Shown: piece after piece, positions 59,685 through 64,000 of the stretch
How the letters are laid out: each line of letters begins with the position of its first letter
Numbering within the stretch: position 1 is the stretch's first letter
Source of the DNA: Cladocopium goreaui
Lineage: Eukaryota; Sar; Dinophyceae; Suessiales; Symbiodiniaceae
NCBI GenBank assembly: GCA_947184155.2
Contig: CAMXCT020006626.1
Location: 149,758 to 213,757 of the forward strand
Length of the DNA stretch: 64,000 nucleotides
Direction of reading: 5' to 3'
Program-made: the position numbers and the translations under genes
The notes under the pieces: generated by a model
Databases searched by the model: none
Told to the model about the DNA's origin: nothing
Seen by the model: the letters and a program-made list of their open reading frames with translations, nothing else

Positions 59685-61775
59685 GAAGATGGAAGATGGA
59701 GACAAACAGAAGGCGAGAGAGAGAGAGAGACAGAGAGAGGAAGAGGGAGAGGAGAGAGAGAGAGCGTTGTAAATGGTGAGCAGCGGGGTGTTTCAGAGTG
59801 GTTTCAGACCTCTTTTTGTCCGTAGGCTACCTCAGCTTTGGAGAAAAAACAGGAAAAAACGGGAAAAGAAAGAAGAGAAGGGAGAAAGAGACAGAGAGAA
59901 AGAAGAAGTCCTGAGACGGTGAGCAGGAAGATGTGTCGAACTGGTTTCAGACCTCTTTTGGGGCCGGTTATGGGGCTACCTAGTTCTTAAGACATCCAAA
60001 AGAAGGGGCTCAAAACAGATTGTACTTGAAACACATGCGGTCCGGAAAGACGTGCAACGGTCCGGAAAAGCAAGCACCCAAAACATACTCTAATCGTAGC
60101 GATTGCGGTCCGGAAAGGCATGCAGCGGTCCGGAAAAGCGAGCACCCAAAACGCACTCTAATTGTAGACATTGCGGTCCGGAAAGACATTGCGGTCCGGA
60201 AAGACATGCAGCGGTCCGGAAAAGCAAGCACTCAAAACGTACTCTAATTGTAGACATTGCGGCCCGGAAAGCCATGCAGCGGTCCGGAAAAGCAAGCACC
60301 CAAAACGTACTCTAATTGTAGACATTGCGGCCCGGAAAGACATGCAGCGGTCCGGAAAAGCAAGCACCCAAAACGTACTCTAATTGTAGCCATTGTGGTC
60401 CGGAAAGACCTGTAGCGGTCCGGAAAAGCAAGCACCCAAAAAGTACTCTAATTGTAGCCATTGTGGTCCGGAAAGACTTGCAGCGGTCCGGAAAAGCAAG
60501 CACCCAAAAAGTACTCTAATTGTAGCCATTGTGGTCCGGAAAGACCTGCAGCGGTCCGGAAAAGCAAGCACCCAAAACGTACTCTAATCGTAGCGATTGC
60601 GGTCCGGAAAGGCATGCAGCGGTCCGGAAAAGCGAGCACCCAAAACGCACTCTAATTGTAGACATTGCGGTCCGGAAAGACATGCAGCGGTCCGGAAAAG
60701 CAAGCACCCAAAACGTACTCTAATTGTAGACATCGCGGTCCGGAAAGACCTGCAGCGGTCCGGAAAAGCAAGCACACACTCTAATTGTAGATATCGCGAT
60801 TAGAGTACGTTTTGGGTGCTTGCTTTTCCGGACCGCTGCTCATCTTTCCGGACCGTAATGGCTACAATTAGAGTACGTTTTGAGTGCTTGCTTTTCCGGA
60901 CCGCTGCTCATCTTTCCGGACCGCGATATCTACAATTAGAGTACGTTTTGGGTGCTTGCTTTTCCGGACCGCTGCTCATCTTTCCGGGCCGCAATGTCTA
61001 CAATTAGAGTACGTTTTGGGTGCTTGCTTTTCCGGACCGCTGCATGTCTTTCCGGGCCGCAATGTCTACAATTAGAGTGCGTTTTGAGTGCTCGCTTTTC
61101 CGGACCGCTGCATGCCTTTCCGGACCGCAATCGCTACGATTAGAGTACGTTTTGGGTGCTTGCTTTTCCGGACCGTTGCACGTCTTTCCGGACCGCATGT
61201 GTTTCAAGTACAATCTGTTTTGGGTCCCTTCTTTTGGATGTCTTAAGAACTATAGCCCCATAACCGGCCCCAAAAGAGGTCTGAAACCAGTTCGACACAT
61301 CTTCCTGCTCACCGTCTCAAGACTTCTTCTTTCTCTCTGTCTCTTTCTCCCTTCTCTTCTTTCTTTTCCCGTTCTTTCCTGTTTTTTCTCCAAAGCTGAG
61401 GTAGCCTACGGACAAAAAGAGGTCTGAAACCACTCTGAAACACCCCGCTGCTCACCATTTACAACGCTCTCTCTCTCCTCTCCCTCTTCCTCTCTCTGTC
61501 TCTCTCTCTCTCTCGCCTTCTGTTTGTCTCCATCTTCCATCTTCCTCTCTCTCTCTCTATCTCTCTCTCTCTCATTCCCTCTTCCTCTCTCTGTCTCTCT
61601 CTCTCTCTCTTTCTCTACCTTTTCTCTTTCTTTTTTCATCTCCCAAAGCCGGGGGTACCCAAAAAACAAGCCCAAAAGAGGTCTGAAACCACTCTGAAAC
61701 ACCTTCCTGCTCACCATCTCCGGACTGCTGCTGCATGTCTTCCGGACCGCGTTGGCTGCTTTATCTCTATCTATC

Positions 61776-61806
<31 letters not shown>

Positions 61807-61821
61807 CTATCTGTCTGCTCT
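59420..61821. repeat. Large inverted duplication (imperfect palindrome), 2.4 kb
   Basis: The left arm (59420-60785) and right arm (60799-61821) are reverse complements in the same order: (gata)n, gcagccaacgcggtccggaa, caggaaggtgtttcagagtg, ga-rich tracts, gggccggttatggggctacc, cttaagacatccaaaagaag, cacatgcggtccgg, then the 68-bp array. The axis is near 60792, where actctaat and attagagt flank 13 bp. The left arm is about 340 bp longer because of five extra 68-bp units. Several substitutions separate the arms. Confidence 0.9.
60040..61200. repeat. 68-bp tandem repeat array in two opposite orientations
   Basis: The unit is cggtccggaaagacatgcag plus cggtccggaaaagcaagcac plus ccaaaacgtactctaattgt plus agacattg (68 bp). 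About 11 units run forward to 60790 and about 6 run reversed after it. Each unit has two tccgga palindromes. Repeated 63-64 residue frames every 68 bp on both strands are by-products. Confidence 0.9.
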
Positions 61822-61964
61822 TTAAATGTATTTCCTTGTATGTTGTGTTCAAGTCTTTTCTGTCTGTAAATTGTTCTTTTCATCAAGGTCAGCTAGACAC
61901 CCCGAAGGGGTCTGAAACCACTCTGAAACCGCTCTGAAACCACAGAAGTTCAACACGTGCAGAG

Positions 61965-62487
61965 CTACTTCCCAGTACTACTTCCCAGTACTACTGTGTA
62001 CTACAAAGCTTGCACAAACCACTTCCCAGTACTACTGTGTACTACAAAGCTTGCACAAAGCACTTCCCAGTACTTCTGTGTACTACAAAGCTTGCACAAA
62101 GCACTTCCCAGTACTACTGTGTACTACAAAGCTTGCACAAAGCACTTCCCAGTACTACTGTGTACTACAAAGCTCGCACAAACTACTTCCCAGTACTATT
62201 GTGTACTACAAAGCTTGCACGAAGCACTTCCCAGTACTACTGTGTACTAGAAAGCTCGCACAAACACGTTCCCAGTATATACTACTGTGCACTACAAAGC
62301 TCGCACAAACTACTTCCCAGTACTACTGTGTACTACAAAGCTTGCACAAACTACTTCCCAGTACTACTTTGCACTACAAAGCTTGCACAAACTACTTCCC
62401 AGTACTACTTTGTACTACAAAGCTTGCTCAAACTACTTCCCAGTACTACTGTGTACTACAAAGCTTGCACAAACTACTTCCCAGTAC
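61965..62487. repeat. 41-bp tandem repeat, about 13 copies
   Basis: The unit is acttcccagtactactgtgt plus actacaaagcttgcacaaac plus t or c (41 bp). The internal agtac-tact-gtgtact is a short palindrome. One copy (about 62265-62290) has an insert (atata). Three frames are open across it, up to 163 residues, as expected for a 41-bp period without stops. Confidence 0.9.
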
Positions 62488-62749
62488 GAAATACTAAGTG
62501 AATACTAAATATTTAACATTCGAAAACAAGTACGAGAATAATGATGAAAAACAACTGAAATGATGAAAGTGATCCGGGCGTGTGGTCGCGCAAGAAACGC
62601 GCAAGGTTGGCGCAAGCTCGGCCCAAGAGGCCTTTGTGGGAACAGTAATTTAGGACAACCCCCAGATAAATCCTGGCACTTTGTTAGTAACTGTATTGTT
62701 AAACTGCATGGCTTTGTAACGGTCTGGGTGTCCGACCGTGTTTGTTCTG
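62488..62749. other. Unique spacer
   Basis: No gene or repeat seen. Confidence 0.4.
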
Positions 62750-62978
62750 CAGGCCCGGACTCCGGCCTGTTGTCACATGTCCCTGGATTCCGGGACTACT
62801 AAGGGACCAAGGTAGACCCAGCGCCTGGCTTCCGGCGCTGGGTTCAGGGACTCCAACCCGTGCCTGGCTTCCGGCACCGGGTTTCAACAAGCTGGTCACT
62901 ACATACCAGTGCCTGGATTCCGGCACTTGGTAGCCCTGAGCCTCCTTCTTACCAGTGCCTGGTTTCCGGCACTTGGTA
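62750..62978. repeat. Cluster of six hairpins with constant 8-nt loop and compensated stems
   Basis: Hairpins lie at 62750-62769 (stem caggcc/ggcctg, loop cggactcc), 62779-62796 (gtccc/gggac, loop tggattcc), 62816-62843 (acccagcgcc/ggcgctgggt, perfect, loop tggcttcc), 62855-62883 (aacccgtgcc/ggcaccgggtt, one bulged c), 62904-62932 and 62950-62978 (taccagtgcc/ggcacttggta, one bulged t, loops tggattcc and tggtttcc). Stems differ in sequence while staying paired, and the loop keeps the pattern tgg-nttcc. Spacing is 29-49 bp. Confidence 0.85.
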
Positions 62979-63007
62979 GCCTTCTTCAGTCCGTTGCCCA
63001 GAGTCAT

Positions 63008-63147
63008 CACAATCACCACCACCATCATCACCATTATCCTCATCACCATCATCATCATCATCATCCTCATCATCATCGTCATCATCATCATCATCATCCT
63101 TATCATCATCATCATCATCATCCTCATCATCCTCATCATCACACATC
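63008..63147. repeat. (CAT)n microsatellite
   Basis: Imperfect catcat repeats with ctt, cgt and cct variants over about 140 bp. Gives Asp-, His- or Ile-rich frames that are artefacts. Confidence 0.95.
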
Positions 63148-64000
63148 ATCACAACCGTGATCACCGTCATGTGTCTCATATTTAAATGCATGTTCGCAGC
63201 CATGTTCATCCTAATGTAAATCAACTAAGTCTGTTTTGCACTGTCTTTTTTGGGGTGCCACATTGTTTCAATGACCATCCCCATGGTCAAGTTCACCATT
63301 GCCTTTGATGTGATTAAGAAATTTGTGGCCGGCCCCACACTAAACATCATCGGTACCATCAGCATGCTCCAGTGTCAGCTTCCTTATCCATAACCATCAA
63401 CAACATGCTCACTCAGCATCACTTTTAATACTTTGATTATCAACCATTGATCAAAATTGTTTGGTGTATTGGTTGGTGAATCTGTCAAACAAATTAGACA
63501 ACATATCCGTGAGATTGACCTGGTTTGACCTGAACTACCTTTTGTTCTGTTTCTCTCAAAAAGTTTTAGGTTTTGAGAGTGCCAGTCAGACACATCTTGA
63601 TTTGTGAATGGTAGATGTGGGCATCCACCATGTGAATATCATCATTATGTGGCACACTGGCCATGGCCAAAAGTTTCAATAACCTTCATGAAGACCGCAA
63701 TAGGTTGTAGGCATGTTAGTATGAGCAAACATTGTGACACATTTTGATTCTGGCCTCAATAGACCCCTGTCCATGCTAACCAGCACCCAAGTTGAATAGT
63801 AAGCATCACCTTCGAGGTCTGCAATGCTGAAGTGAAGGAAACTGTCCGGATGTCCCAGACTGGACGGACACCCAGGTTGCTGCATGGATGCGGAAATACT
63901 TTCAAATTCACATCGAATCTGTTGAGTTTGCATTGTTAAGCTTGCACATTATTTGCATTTACTGTTTTTGGACATCTGTCATATATATCAATAGCAGCCT
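63148..64000. other. Unique sequence to window end, no gene recognised
   Basis: A few frames of up to 85 residues on the - strand, no motif. No repeats longer than 15 bp were noticed. Confidence 0.35.

Noticed and set aside
59355..61937. Frames with Ile-Tyr-Leu-Ser repeats that look like membrane helices.
   Set aside because: They are translations of the (GATA)n/(ATCT)n tracts at the palindrome ends.
62699..63224. Met/Asp/His-rich frames over the (CAT)n tract.
   Set aside because: Microsatellite translation without domain support.

Overview
The window looks like nuclear DNA of a large-genome eukaryote, most likely a dinoflagellate (Symbiodiniaceae-like). This is inferred from the retroelement types (a methyltransferase-bearing tyrosine-recombinase retroelement, and Ty1/copia elements with a CCCH finger in Gag), the huge minisatellite arrays, the scarcity of genes and the lack of bacterial gene structure. 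No spliced-leader relic or rRNA/tRNA gene was found to confirm it.

Region 1 (1-15860) is a retrotransposon nest. A Ty1/copia polyprotein fragment on the + strand (1-347 and 7968-about 8855) is split by a nearly intact 7.6-kb element on the - strand (348-7967). That element encodes a tyrosine recombinase, a Gag with a C-terminal Cys/His cluster, and a Pol with methyltransferase-like, DIRS-type reverse transcriptase and RNase H domains. Its ends are split direct repeats in the order A1-ORFs-B1-A2-B2. Gag and Pol share one frame and are separated by a single TGA. Removing the element restores the copia frame exactly. A second copia element, frameshifted and with its protease active site lost, lies on the - strand from about 15860 down to about 8870.

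Region 2 (15860-28843) is repeat DNA: a duplicated C/T-rich block, 168-bp repeats, then about 11 kb of a 53-bp minisatellite with higher-order duplications. The last 0.5 kb of this array is inverted. The array abuts a fragment that looks like a non-LTR RNase H C-terminus.

Region 3 (28844-37720) is mostly unique sequence with no confident gene. It holds a candidate two-exon gene (30709-31195), a candidate last exon (32129-32440) and a 42-bp minisatellite.

Region 4 is a 5-kb 32-bp satellite (37721-42744). Region 5 (42745-50860) is AT-rich unique DNA with weak exon candidates. Region 6 is a 3.7-kb 43-bp satellite (50860-54545).

Region 7 (54546-63150) is a mosaic of unusual repeats: a GC-rich composite repeat with short palindromes, a family of interspersed hairpins (57520-58066), a 252-bp higher-order repeat that stays open as a 269-residue frame, a 2.4-kb inverted duplication carrying a 68-bp array, a 41-bp array, and six hairpins with constant loops and compensated stems (62750-62978). 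The rest, to 64000, is unremarkable.

The best candidates for something new are the recombinase retroelement (split repeats, gag-TGA-pol, methyltransferase fused to RT) and the two covarying hairpin families.
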